Of a stretch of 64,000 bases of DNA, positions 34,994 through 45,780 are shown in pieces (within the stretch, counting starts at the first letter, position 1; the number at the start of each line of letters is the position of its first letter). The stretch is from positions 347,012,413 through 347,076,412 of the forward strand of contig NC_080672.1 in the NCBI RefSeq assembly GCF_030247195.1, read 5' to 3'. A model generated the notes under the pieces. The model was not told the origin of the DNA. It worked only from the letters and a program-made list of their open reading frames with translations, and searched no databases. Source of the DNA: Topomyia yanbarensis. Lineage: Eukaryota > Arthropoda > Insecta > Diptera > Culicidae. Position numbers and translations under genes: made by a program.

Positions 34994-35672
34994 TGTCGTG
35001 ATTTTCGCTTGGTGCTTGAACATAATTGTTGGGCTCCATGGTTGGCTGCTCGTTATGATGTCCGAAAAAGCCACCTGCTTTTGTTAGCACGTTGCTGCTA
35101 GGCAACGGTTGTTATTGCTGGTAGACCGCTGCACCGTTGCTCTGCTGGTAAGCTCCTGCTCTGCCGGTGGACTGCTGCTCTACTGGTGGACTGCTTTCCT
35201 TGACGTCCGAGTATCGAATGAGTCCAAAACCAAAAGGACCCTTGGTTTTATAAGCGCGTTCGAACCTCTCGTTGCTGCTGCTAGGCAACGGTTGTTATTT
35301 CTGCTTTGCTGATAGACCGCTACTCTGCTGGTAGGCTACTGCTCTGCTAGTGGACTGCTGCTCTGCTCTGCGGGTGGACTTCTGTTCTGCTGGTGGACTG
35401 CTGCTCTGCTCTGCGGGTGGACTTCTGTTCTGCTGGTGGACTGCTGCTCTGCTGGTAGACTGCTCGTCTCGACGTCAGAGTTTAGAATGCGTTTCCAATC
35501 GAAACACATGTGCTTTTATAGATACGATCGTGTATCGGAAGACTCCGCCTTTTTTGTTATTACTAACGAATCGATACAACATGGGATTCAGCTTGCTAAG
35601 TTAATACGAATTATGTTATATTTGGGAATCACAATATTGGCTGTTTTATTATTATTTCATCCTAACTCTACA
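34994..35672 (-). repeat. 3' LTR (679 bp)
   Basis: Pairs with 40821-41475. It contains a minisatellite of about 18-bp CTGCTCTGCTGGTGGA units, including a 42-bp duplication absent from the other LTR. A TATAAAAGC lies on the minus strand at 35520-35512. Confidence 0.93.
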
Positions 35673-35675
35673 ATG

Positions 35676-35690
35676 CTATCTTCCCCTACT
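35676..35690 (-). promoter_or_regulatory. Polypurine tract
   Basis: On the minus strand AGTAGGGGAAGATAG lies three bases before the 3' LTR, the expected site for plus-strand DNA priming. Confidence 0.7.
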
Positions 35691-38600
35691 CTAATCAAAG
35701 ATAGTGAATAATACCATATCCTTAAATCTATCAGGTTTCTTGATCAATCTTTTCGGTCGAGTCGTCGCATTTTCTTGAATACTGTCTTCATCTTCATCTT
35801 GTAACACAGGACAATTAATGTCATCTGCCCCTCGGTAGTTAAAGAGTTGGTTATCCGTTGTTTCCAAACGATCTGGCACTCTTTTTATATCCTGGACATT
35901 ACGGGAGTACTGAACACCACGATTGCTTTGAATTATCCCTTGGCGCCTTCTCTGGCAATGGCAGTGAACCTATCAGCAGAAAAAGTCGGGTTTGATTTGT
36001 GCTTTTTTGGTTGCGCCATAAGCACGGTATCACCGACTGTGATGTCTGAAGGTTTTGCACCTCTTCTATTGTCTGCGTATACCTTAAATGAAATTCATTC
36101 TTAATTAAAAAATTAATCAAGGGCTACAAATGCCTACCTTACTGTCAAGCTTAGATAACGCATCCTTTTCCCTTATGTTGGTTCTATCCAGCAGTTCCGT
36201 TGAATTTGCACTCCAGAGACAGGGGAACGTGCCTCTGAACTTCCAACCCACGAGCAATTCGAATGGTGTCACACCTAACCTTGAGAGAGGTCTTACTTTG
36301 TTATGCATGTGCAAATACTTATCAAGTGCTGTTTTCCAGTTGTTTTTATCCAGTTTTGCTGCTGCTAAGGCATCTTTTATACCCTTATTTTGTCTTTCTA
36401 CTGCCCCGTTTGATTGCGCGCTTAATGGAATAGATTTGTAAATCTTCACTCCTCGTTCTTCCCATGATTTCACGAATTTGTCACTTTGAAAGGGAGGGCC
36501 GTTATCACTTTGTATGGCTAATGGGTAGCCCCAAACCTCAAAAATTCGCAAAAGGGCTTGGTTAGTAGCATCAGCGTCCATGCTTTTCATTTCGACAACG
36601 TGCAAATAGCGGGAGTAGGTATCAACAACTACAAGAAACTCTCCATGGCCAAACTCATGATCGGCAAAGAAATCTACTTGTAATATTTCCCACGGTCCTT
36701 CTGGGAGCTCTCTGCTTGTTAAAGGTAATGGTGGATTTTTGCGAGATAATCTTAAACATGTTTCGCATAATTTGGCATGGTTTTCAGTATCCTTACTGAG
36801 CTTTGGCCACCAGAAATAGTTTCTCAGAATCCTTTTCATAGATGCAGCTCCCATATGGCCTTGATGTGCAATCTGGAGCGCTTTTTCTCGAAGTTTGTAT
36901 GGTAAAACCACCCGATCCATTTTAAAAATCAAATCTCCTAGGGTATGTAAATACTTTGCTTGTGATTCGTAACAACGGTGTTGTTTTTTCCAATGCCCTG
37001 TTTTCAAGGATGTTCTTATTTTTAGTTGCTCCTCATCTTCCTCGGCGTATTTTTCTATTTCATGCCAGGAGAAATCCATAGTTCCTGCATCTAACAAGTA
37101 TAGAAGGTGTCGATCTGCCGTTTCATCGAATGACTCTGTTGGCTGTGGGTTCTGTACCAATCTAGATAATGCGTCGGCCAAATTTTCATTTCCGGGTATT
37201 CGCTCCACTTTGAAATTATAGGGTTGCAATCTGAGCGCCCACGCCTCAGCACGCGAAACTGCCCTCTTTCCAATTCTGTGCATACCGCTGAATATAAATT
37301 CATTTGATTGTGCGTCAGATCTTATGGTGAATTGGATACTCATGAGATAAGTAGCAAATTTTTCTACTCCCCACACTATGGCTAATGCCTCTTTTTGTGT
37401 GTGTGGATATTTCATCTCGGTAGGTGAAAGGGCTTTTGAAGTGCATGCTATCACTCTATGTTTCAAGTTTGAGTCAAACTGAACAAGCACTGCCCCTAGT
37501 CCATATGGTGATGCATCTACGAAGAGCTCTGTTACATCATCTCTATTATAGTAACCCAATGTTTGGATCGTTTTCCAAGCGCTTTGTGTAAGAAATTTGA
37601 ATTCTTCATCCTGTTCCCGTGTCCAAAAGAAATGATCAGCTCTTGCAACCTCTCTGAGACGTCGTTTTATCGGCACGCTGTGGTAGGAATTTTTCGATGA
37701 AATTGATCAATCCCAAAAAACTTTTTACCTCGTTTTGGGTTTCTGGTTTTCTGAAATGTTTTATTGCTTGAATCTTGTCATCCTCTATACTCCAACCCTT
37801 TTCCGATAATCTGAATCCCAGGAATGGTACATCTTGCTTATTAAATGCGCATTTGTCCATATTTATTTCGACGTTATGGTCTTGTAGCCGGGATAAAACA
37901 TTTTTTAAATTTCTATCGTGCTCTTCTCTTGTTTTTCCAACAATCAGAATATCGTCCAGATAATTAACAACTCCTTCACATTCCGATAGGATTGTTGATT
38001 GCATGATCTCCTGAAAAATATCAGAAGCATTGCAAAGACCGAAAGGGAGTCGACAGCATCTATATATGGCTTCCCCAGAAAAAAAATTCGTGAGGTGTCG
38101 ACAACTCTCGTCGAGAACAACGTGGAAAAATGCGCTTTTGAGGTCGATGGTTGAAAACCATTTGGCTCCGTGGAGATTCATTAATATTTCCTCAAATGTC
38201 GGCATTTTAAACGGAGTTCTGTGTATGCATTTATTAGGACCTCGCAAATCGACAACAAGTCGAATATCATCGTGTCCTTTTGGTACAACCAAAAGTGATG
38301 AACAGAATGAGCGATCCATATCTGTGGTAACCTCCTCTATTATGCCAGAAGAAAGCAAATCGTGCAGCTTGCGCTTTGTCAATTCCTTGTATGCAACTGG
38401 GATGTGAGTGAATATATTTCTAGCCGGTGGCATATCTTTGTCATAATATAAAACGACTGGTGGTATATTGGATTTTGGGAACTCTTGCCCTGGCGAGCCG
38501 TATACCGCATGTATTGCTGCAAGTTCGCATGACCAATGGGAACTGTTATGAGAATGAGCCACAGGTATTTTTAATCCCACAGCTAGGATACTATATCGTG

Positions 38601-38985
38601 TGGCAGTGCTAAACCCAAGCAATGCTCTCTTTTCATCTACGACAAAGAATTTTTCAATGTAAACTGGCCTATCTTTGGATACGTACAACTCTGCCGAAAA
38701 TGTTGCTATAACGTTGATGTCGGTTTGAGCTGCATAAGCCCTTAGTGATTTGTCGGACGCGTAACTCAAATCAATTAGCTTGTTACAGTATGATTTGTTT
38801 TTGATGATTTTATCGAAAGACGCTTTGGTTATCGTATTAACTTGTGCACCAGAGTCAACGAAAAATATGACTCTCATACCAGCTACATGTGCAACTACGA
38901 AAGCATCCTCTTCCGTTTGCTGATTTCTAATCATTGATACAACTTTTTCAATAACTACTGGGACAGTAGCAATTGGGGTTCGTAC
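35691..38985 (-). pseudogene. Pol: protease, reverse transcriptase, RNase H, integrase (one frameshift, one intron-like insert)
   Basis: Reading down the minus strand: aspartic protease (FVDSGAQ, 38.87 kb); RT with RLPFGLCNASDIFQE and the catalytic YLDDIL; RNase H (FVDASPYGLGAVLV, ADALSRL). The integrase follows, with a Cys/His zinc region (CETC), and catalytic D, D, E in VDFF, SDNGPPF and AVERQNK. A basic tail RPKRLIKKPDRFKD ends at 35691. A one-base frameshift near 37660 separates RT from RNase H. A stop-containing 55-nt segment (36083-36137) with GT...AG ends interrupts the integrase C-terminus. No in-frame ATG precedes the start at the splice acceptor (38985), so Pol probably depends on fusion to Gag. 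Confidence 0.85.
36083..36137 (-). other. Putative 55-nt intron in the integrase C-terminal region
   Basis: Minus strand: AAG|GTAGGC ... TTTCATTTAAG|GTATAC. It contains stops in the integrase frame. Leaving it out restores one open frame in phase 0 into a recognisable integrase tail, which runs on to the basic C-terminus at 35691. The size fits the short introns common in dipterans. Confidence 0.6.
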
Positions 38986-39203
38986 CTGTAATATATATAT
39001 TTTTTATTATTATCAGTTATCATTCTCGATTAACTCTCCGTGAGTTGATGTAGATTACATATTTCTTATATTTTTTAGTTGGAAAATCTTATAAAACTCG
39101 TTTGGCAAACAATTCAATGAACAAATTACTTTTTTATGAAATCTTACTCCTTTTTTTAACAGGGTATATTTAAAAACATTTTTTTTTAATCGATTTCACT
39201 TAC
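38986..39203 (-). other. Putative 218-nt intron between Gag and Pol
   Basis: Minus strand: GAT|GTAAGTGA at the 3' end of Gag and TATATATTACAG|GTACGA before the protease. The donor is near-consensus and the acceptor has a T/A-rich tract. Gag ends five codons inside the intron (VSEID, stop at 39186-39188). Leaving the intron out joins Gag to Pol in phase 0 with no stop. This could make splicing the switch between Gag and Gag-Pol. Confidence 0.6.
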
Positions 39204-40336
39204 ATCTACTGGCGCGATATCATTTTTTTCTTCTTCGTGCTTGATAGCCGCAATTTTACGAGGTGGTGCTTCGTCATCCAGCTCAGCTGCACGCTTCGTA
39301 GATGTTCCAACCTGCTTTCGAACTAGACAGCATCGAGCTAGATGCCCTCGTCTGTTGCAATTGCGACATACCTTGTCAATGCATGGTTGGAATATGGTAA
39401 ATGCTGGCACAACGCCAACAAGTTTTCCCCGGCTGCTCTCGAGTGTATGTTGCGACACGTTGATATGATCCTCTGCCACGATTTCTATTGAATTTATCCA
39501 ATGTATTCCGAAAAATCCCGCGATCTTCTGTGTTACTTGAGATAGCTGCTATCGAAACTGATCCTTGTGACTTGCGCATTTTTTGAAATTCTTCTTCGTT
39601 TGATATCTCCGTTTCATAATCTCGAACCAGATCAATTAGATCATTTAATGACCCATGTTTGATCCAGTTTCGATGCGCGAGAGTCCGAACGCGTTTGTCG
39701 TTAGAGCTTTTGATCATCGTACGTGCTACTGCTTCCATTTCGTCGTCCTCCTTATCATAGCCACATAGTTTAGCTGATGCTGCCACGCGCCGAACAAATT
39801 GAATATTTGATTCTCCTACTTGCTGTGCCGTGTTCAGCAATTTACTTCTTTGGGAAAGCATATATGCTCTAGACCCAAAATAGCCGTCCAACCGAGCAAG
39901 CGCGTTAGAAAATGGACACATGTTCTCATCAGGCATTTCGGTTGTCGACTTGATTCCTTGCAGTAGTTCTAAAAGCTGTGGCCCTGCTTTAATTCTGAAA
40001 ACATCCATTTTAGTGTTTTCGTCAGTTGCTTGAATCAAATTCAAGGAAGCAACAAGAATGTTCTTCGAATGTTGCGTAGCCCTTTTTGTCAATTTCCGCT
40101 TCACCCTCTGTAGGTTTACATTCAGGGATGTTCATCGTACTCAGCGACATATTGTTAACACTTGCAATTAGTGTTCCTTCGACGTTTCCAGTTGACTCGT
40201 CACATACAGTACTGCATCTTATAGGGTCAAACGCGTTGGGTGCATCCGAAACCGCCAAAGTATTCAACAATGCATCTTTTTCATTCCGAGTTCGAGCCAA
40301 CTCCTGCCTTAATGCAGCTAATTCTTCCAGAAGCAT
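39186..40336 (-). pseudogene. Gag with coiled-coil start and zinc knuckle (two frameshifts)
   Basis: Starts at the ATG at 40336 with MLLEELAALRQELARTRNEK, a likely coiled coil. It shifts frame by one base near 40060, continues through the capsid-like region (LELLQGIKSTTEMP, GYFGSRAYMLSQRSKLLN, FVRRVAASAKLCGYD), and shifts again near 39400. The knuckles are CWRCASIYH... (broken at the shift) and CRNCNRRGHLARCC, a CX2CX4HX4C nucleocapsid motif. The frame ends at 39186, inside the putative intron. Both shifts are of the same sense, like the one in Pol. Confidence 0.85.
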
Positions 40337-40801
40337 CTTTTTCGTACTTTATTTCTTGGACTTCCTGTTGAGGATACCGAAAATTTTCTACTAAATTTCG
40401 GTCTTATTTTCATAATTATTCTGAGGGTTCTCTGCCTTCACATCAGAGAACTATACTCTTTTTTTTAATTAATCAAGCTTCCGCCTTCTCATCGGAGTCT
40501 TATTTATGCTGATTTCCTTTTTTTAACCAAATCAGAGTAGTTGCTATAAAAATTCCATAGTTCATACGAAAAAAATAATTGGCGAACATACTCTGACTAG
40601 AGTTCTAAATTGAAATCAACAATCACGTTTCAATGTTTCGTTATTTAAATAAAAATGAGTACTTTCCGCCTACACATCGGAGGTACATGTGCAGTATAGT
40701 TTTCTGTAGCTCTGCCTTCTCATCAGAAGCTTTGTAAGTGCGAAATTGGCCAACACTTTTTTTAGCACATCATGGTAACTTACCTTCTTGGTTCGTCATG
40801 T

Positions 40802-40819
40802 GTCGTACCGCCTGCGCCA
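40802..40819 (-). promoter_or_regulatory. Primer-binding site candidate
   Basis: One base after the 5' LTR the minus strand reads TGGCGCAGGCGGTACGAC. A PBS beginning TGG complements a tRNA CCA end. The sequence resembles tRNA-Ser-type primer sites of insect gypsy elements, but the tRNA was not verified. Confidence 0.6.
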
Positions 40820-40820
40820 T

Positions 40821-41475
40821 TGTCGTGATTTTCGCTTGGTGCTTGAACATAATTGTTGGGCTCCATGGTTGGCTGCTCGTTATGATGCCCGAAAAAGCCA
40901 CCTGCTTTTGTTAGCACATTGCTGCTAGGCAACGGTTGTTATTGCTGGTAGACTGCTGCACCGTTGCTCTGCTGGTAAGCTCCTGCTCTGCCGGTGGACT
41001 GCTGCTCTGCTAGTGGACTGCTGCTCTACTGGTGGACTGCTTTCCTTGACGTCCGAGTATCGAATGAGTCCAAAACCAAAAGGACCCTTGGTTTTATAAG
41101 CGCGTTCGAACCTCTCGTTGCTGCTGCTAGGCAACGGTTGTTATTTCTGCTTTGCTGATAGACCGCTACTCTGCTGGTAGGCTACTGCTCTGCTAGTGGA
41201 CTGCTGCTCTGCTCTGCGGGTGGACTTCTGTTCTGCTGGTGGACTGCTGCTCTGCTGGTAGACTGCTCGTCTCGACGTCAGAGTTTAGAATGCGTTTCCA
41301 ATCGAAACACATGTGCTTTTATAGATACGATCGTGTATCGGAAGACTCCGCCTTTTTTGTTATTACTAACGAATCGATACAACATGGGATTCAGCTTGCT
41401 AAGTTAATACGAATTATGTTATATTTGGGAATCACAATATTGGCTGTTTTATTATTATTTCATCCTAACTCTACA
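40821..41475 (-). repeat. 5' LTR (655 bp)
   Basis: Nearly identical to 34994-35672: three substitutions within the first ~140 bases, one 18-bp repeat unit more and one 42-bp block fewer. It carries the element promoter. Confidence 0.93.
41315..41323 (-). promoter_or_regulatory. LTR TATA box
   Basis: TATAAAAGC on the minus strand within the 5' LTR. A second TATAAAAC lies further downstream in the same LTR near 41094-41100. Confidence 0.45.
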
Positions 41476-42720
41476 GCTTCGTTAAGGGAATTTTTATGAA
41501 ATTTATTGGATCTTTTCCAACAAATCATAGGAGTACGCAGACATTCAAAAATTTATTTTATTCGTATATTCCTTGTTTGGACGTGAGTCTTTGTTTTTTC
41601 CTTTCTTAAGGATTTTTATGAACGTGTCCACTGAAAAACAGACAGAAAAAGAATGACCGGAACGGTGAGAATGAATAAACGGTGAAAATTCACCTTTTTA
41701 TTGGAAACACTGACAAAAGATGTCCTCAAGCAGGAATCGAACCTGCGATCTCCCAGTCTCTAGTTGGGTGCGTTAACAACTCCGCCATCACATGTTCCCA
41801 ACAGTTTCGTGATCACCGCCGCAGCCTCCAATACCTCCTAATTGACCCATATACCCCCAATGGCTCCTATAAGCAGATCGTCACCTCTCCCTTTCATTGA
41901 TCGGGCCAAATCTCTCTCGTTATTTATTTTATTCGGCTAATAACTTTGAATCCAAAGCGATATCATATATATTTTTGTTCAACATTCATTGCAAATGATG
42001 TAGGCTTCAATTTACGAAAGACTTTTTGAAATTCATTGGAAATATATGCACCAAAACCTCATAAAACGTAGTTCGAATAAAACCAGTAAATTTACATTTA
42101 CTTGAGTGTTTATCCGTTAACTTCAAATTCTAAGCGATAGCATAGAAGTATTTATACATCAATCAATTGCAATTAATGTTGGCTACAAATTCATGTATTA
42201 AAAGGAATATATATTCGCTTTGAATTTAAAGTTATTGGCAAAATAAGTAAAATTTCTGAATTTGTTCTTGTTTGTAAGAGTTTTTTGAAGTATTTTTGAC
42301 GAGTTTCCAAAAATATTCTTTAACAAGTTGTAGTCTACATAATTTGCAATCGATTGATGTATAAAAACGTATATGTCATCGCTTTGAATTTGAAGTTATT
42401 TGTTAAAAAAATATTCGCCATACTGAACTGCTGGTCGTTGCGGCGGCAACCGTGGAATTTTACCAAACTTCGGAATTTCCCCAAAATGCGGCAAGCGAGT
42501 GCGGCAAGGGGATATTTAGCAATTGAAGTTGAATTATACTCAATCAATTGAAAATAATGTAGGCTACAATTTATGGAAGGATGTTTTGTAAAATTCATTT
42601 TAAAAACTTCATAAAATTTAAAGAAATACGTAGACATTGAAAAAATTCGCTCATTCAGCCAATACCTTTAAATTTAAAGCGATGACATGTCGTTGCTGTT
42701 ATGCTATCTTATGACAAGCG
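41476..42720. repeat. Local repeat cluster (AATTGCAA..AATGTAGGCTACAA units), some inverted
   Basis: Related segments recur at about 41985, 42155, 42310 (inverted) and 42535, and left of the LTR element at about 34855. Each has CAATTGCAAATAATGTAGGCTAC, a following ATTTATGAAAGG.TTTTT, and a preceding AAAGCGAT(A/G)(A/G)CATA. Spacing is about 150-220 bp. An ATGCGGCAAGCGAGTGCGG segment at 42.49 kb matches 34.74 kb. Overlaps the tRNA-derived repeat below. Confidence 0.5.
41610..41885 (-). repeat. tRNA-derived repeat (SINE-like), copy 2
   Basis: Inverted copy of 19262-19545. The tRNA-like part (41722-41792) has a B box GGTTCGATTCC closer to consensus than copy 1, and an anticodon-arm-like CCCAACTAGAGACTGGG. 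The shared tail AAAGGTGAATTTTCACCG lies at 41675-41700. Confidence 0.65.
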
Positions 42721-42959
42721 CCATTTAGCACTTTTCGAAAAAAAACGATTCTTAAAGTTTGAAAATGAATATCTTAAAATTTATAAATGTTAGAAGCTTT
42801 TCGGACAAGGCATTCGATGTTTCTATCTTTTCTGAAGTTATCTATAACCAAAATACTTTATTTATATCAAACAGAAATATAATTTTACATTATATAATAT
42901 CTTATTTTGAGATAAATTCGATGCGAATTTCGGATAAGGGATGTGAGAGGGACTGCGCT

Positions 42960-43515
42960 TTGCCAATTAAAAAACCTGTTTTAATCCACCTAGCGGTGCA
43001 ATTGTGCCTTTCTCATTTCTCTAAACTATGACACGGAGGCTTTTTATTTTCAACATAACTGTGGAAATGTCCATTACATTCTTAGTACACTTTGCACTTA
43101 TATACAATGGCATGCCAGCCACGAACTTGATGAGCTACATTACGACGGTGAAACACTTGAAACAAAAAAATATCATACTCCATTAGCCTAATCAGCATTA
43201 GATCAATGTTATCTGCTTGCTAACTCATTTTGTCATGCGGGGGTGGGTATTTGAGGAGGGCGAAAGTCCCATGAACGAACGACTCCCCAGCTTAAATTGG
43301 TATGAGGGCTGGATGGGGTGGTGGTCTGAGGGGTGATTTAAAGAGATTTTTAAAGGAGGGGAGTGAACAGTAGAGGGGGGGGGGTGTAATCCCTCTCCGT
43401 AAACCATCAACTAAGCCCTTGTTAAAATCCAGCAACCTTATGCGAGTCGAAAAAAAATTAGGATTAGGTTGACGTTTTTCAAAGTGATTGCATAACCTTT
43501 CTATATGAGAAAGGC
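42960..43515. repeat. MITE-like repeat with TGCCTTTCTCAT / ATGAGAAAGGCA ends
   Basis: Begins near TTTTAATCCACCTAGCGGTGC followed by TGCCTTTCTCATT, and ends AACCTTTCTATATGAGAAAGGCAAAA, giving short inverted termini. A G-rich stretch including a nine-G run lies at about 43320-43385. The right end is shared with repeats at 4.07 and 5.42 kb. Confidence 0.5.
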
Positions 43516-43939
43516 AAAAATTATATATCTAACAAAAAGTGGCTACATTATTTCTGTCATTTACAACATATTTCGTATTTTTTGCATATATCGCCTAAAA
43601 TCACTTTTGGGAACAAATCCAATGCACGCCACTATAGATTTTTAATGCAAAAAGCATTTAAATTTTAAAATGTCTGTGTATCTGTGGTCCACTAGGAGAT
43701 TGATACCAGCCTATTTTTCATCGGACAAAACCAGTCCAGAAGGCGACTGAAAACAGAAGTCCTCAAGTCAAGGTGTTTCTGCGTGCCGAGGACTAAATGA
43801 CTAGCAAAACTTAAATTTACCAGTCGTGCACGGAGTGTCGTGGATCTTACCTTTGCTGGGTTACGCAAATCCCTGACACAGTTGACGTTTGTTTCTTCGC
43901 AAATCGTGGGATTCAAATGGTCATGTCCCAAATATCCAT

Positions 43940-44690
43940 TTCGGGTTTCGTAATAGGTGATTATAAGCCAACGTGTTTGATATTTTCTAGTTGCTGTACA
44001 ACAAGTGCTGACGATGAAATGTGTAGTTCTGTGATCGAGTATAGCTAGAGTAGCATAAATTAATCTTCAGCGTAAACGTACAGCAAATACGAATCTATAC
44101 CACCTTGTGCAAGAAAGAAAAGCTTCCATAGCTTTGGTTCAAGAACCGTACTTCCTTTAAGCAAACTGCTACTTAACCCGCCGTCTTCGTAGCTTACAAC
44201 AAAAATGGTATGATAAATCCACGTAAAATGCGTCGTGCTTGTATACTTACGCATAGTGCTATTGGCGCATGACTTATATCCGACCTCACAACTCGCGAAA
44301 CTTGTGCTGTCATTGTCAATATGGCTGTTAATCATCCACTCACTACTTAAATAAAAATTCTAAATCCCTCCGGGGGTTGGAAGTTTATTACTGCTATTGT
44401 AGCGCCTGCAGATCGTTCAGCATCCCTCCGGGGGTGCAGAATGCTCTGTTTTAATTGTTCTGTGTCGTTATTTTCCTTATCCCTAACCTTACCACTTCCC
44501 CAATCCTTCCCATCAGGAAAATCATGAAAAGACGATTCTTGGCAAGGCACAAATCTCTGATCAACATGAAGGACGTGCCATTTGAGCCAGACGCTACTGA
44601 TTCCTGATTCCTGAATGACGAAGTCTGTATATCTACATAGCGGATGACAGAAATGACACCCCTCTGAGTTATACATTAAACAAATTTATT
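43940..44690 (+). pseudogene. Short LOA-type LINE copy with internal deletion
   Basis: 43945-44335 aligns with the 5' end of the LOA-type ORF at 45690-46090 (INLQ-type start, VQEPYF box), but is full of stops. It jumps directly to a 3' region with two TCCCTCCGGGGG motifs and CACTTCCCCAATCC ... GGCAAGGCACAAATCTC, which resembles the 3' end at 58.15-58.3 kb. It therefore retains both ends while lacking almost all of the ORF. Confidence 0.65.
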
Positions 44691-45418
44691 GAAAATTTCG
44701 CAAAAGTGAATTTTGATAACTTCTCAAAACAGATACTTCGTAAGTGAACAGAAACATTTTGATTTCCTTTTTTTCATTAGTAGCGAGTTAGCTAGGCTGG
44801 TTCCAATTTATCGAAATCTGGTGAATAAAAAGTTATGTAATTTTATACATTTGATTGTAGATCTTCAGTCCAATCTGAATACCAGCGTAGAAAAAATCAT
44901 CCCTTCCTGGCTCTTTAAGAGATAATCATCATGTACTAATTTATAAACGTATGCGTTTAGAATAGTTATAAAAGATAGCATATCTTACGGTGTTTGATAG
45001 AATGCCTTAATTTTTTGTTTTATTGGTTTATTTATTTATAGTTATCGCCAAAGCTATTAAAAGATGACAGGTTTATTTGATTTTGTTGAAGATCTCAAAT
45101 CATGTCCTACTATGTTCTATTCACAGTTGCTCATACGATGCATACTGCAGCTAAGCCTCAATACTTTTCCAGTGATTTTCAATTTTAATGATGTGCGAAG
45201 ATCGGTTGACTATATTTACAATTTCTGCTTAAAATGCAAACCAAAGTCGCTCGTATACGTGTCATAACTGTGTATTGATGATAAAATATGTATGAAGTGT
45301 CACAAATGTGCACAGAAGATTTCATAAAAAAATGAATCATAACTGATTCGTAAAATTATGCGTTATAGATCACTTTGTTCAATATTATACTTTTCCATGC
45401 GATAGCAGCAATATCAGG

Positions 45419-45690
45419 TTACAAAATGCCTCCTCCTCCTTTATTCGGGAAAAACAATAAATAAAAGTTGGTTCCACTAATAACACTAGTTTGCAAATTT
45501 TGGGTTAATTGCATGAAGTTAAAAAAGGTGTTTTCTAAGTCAATTTTGGGTCGCTGAGCACGCAAATCATATCCATTTTCTTTTTCAAAGAACCGTTTTT
45601 GTGATTTTTTGAAAAAGGTCTTTTTGAGCACTTTTTGCAGTTTTAGGTCAATTTCTCAGGAACAAATCTTCCGATTAACACTTCGGTTCG
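45419..45690. other. Intergenic DNA
   Basis: AT-rich. The 70-codon minus frame (45419-45631) is Phe/Lys-rich and has no domain. Together with 44691-45418 nothing is recognised. Confidence 0.3.
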
Positions 45691-45780
45691 CTATATGCGA
45701 TTATAAGCCAACGTGTTTGGTATCTTCTAGTTGCTGTACAACAAGTGCTGATGATGAAATGTGTAGTGCTGTAATCGAAT

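Larger units (their letters stand above)
34994..41475 (-). mobile_element. Complete Ty3/gypsy LTR retrotransposon, target duplication GCTTC
   Basis: 6482 bp with LTRs at both ends starting TGT and ending ACA, flanked by GCTTC at 34989-34993 and 41476-41480. On the minus strand the order is 5' LTR, primer-binding site, Gag, protease, reverse transcriptase, RNase H, integrase, purine tract, 3' LTR. That order (integrase last) is the Ty3/gypsy order. No envelope frame was found. The LTRs differ by three substitutions and two repeat-unit indels, so the insertion is young, yet three single-base frameshifts interrupt the ORFs. Two intron-like segments lie within the coding region. Confidence 0.93.

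Noticed and set aside
35691..36120. Envelope gene in the LTR element
   Set aside because: The two small minus frames after the integrase are the broken integrase tail. No signal peptide, fusion peptide or membrane anchor is present.
37636..37676. Programmed frameshift between RT and RNase H
   Set aside because: Programmed shifts in this group lie between Gag and Pol. A one-base indel inside the enzyme chain is more simply a mutation or sequencing error.
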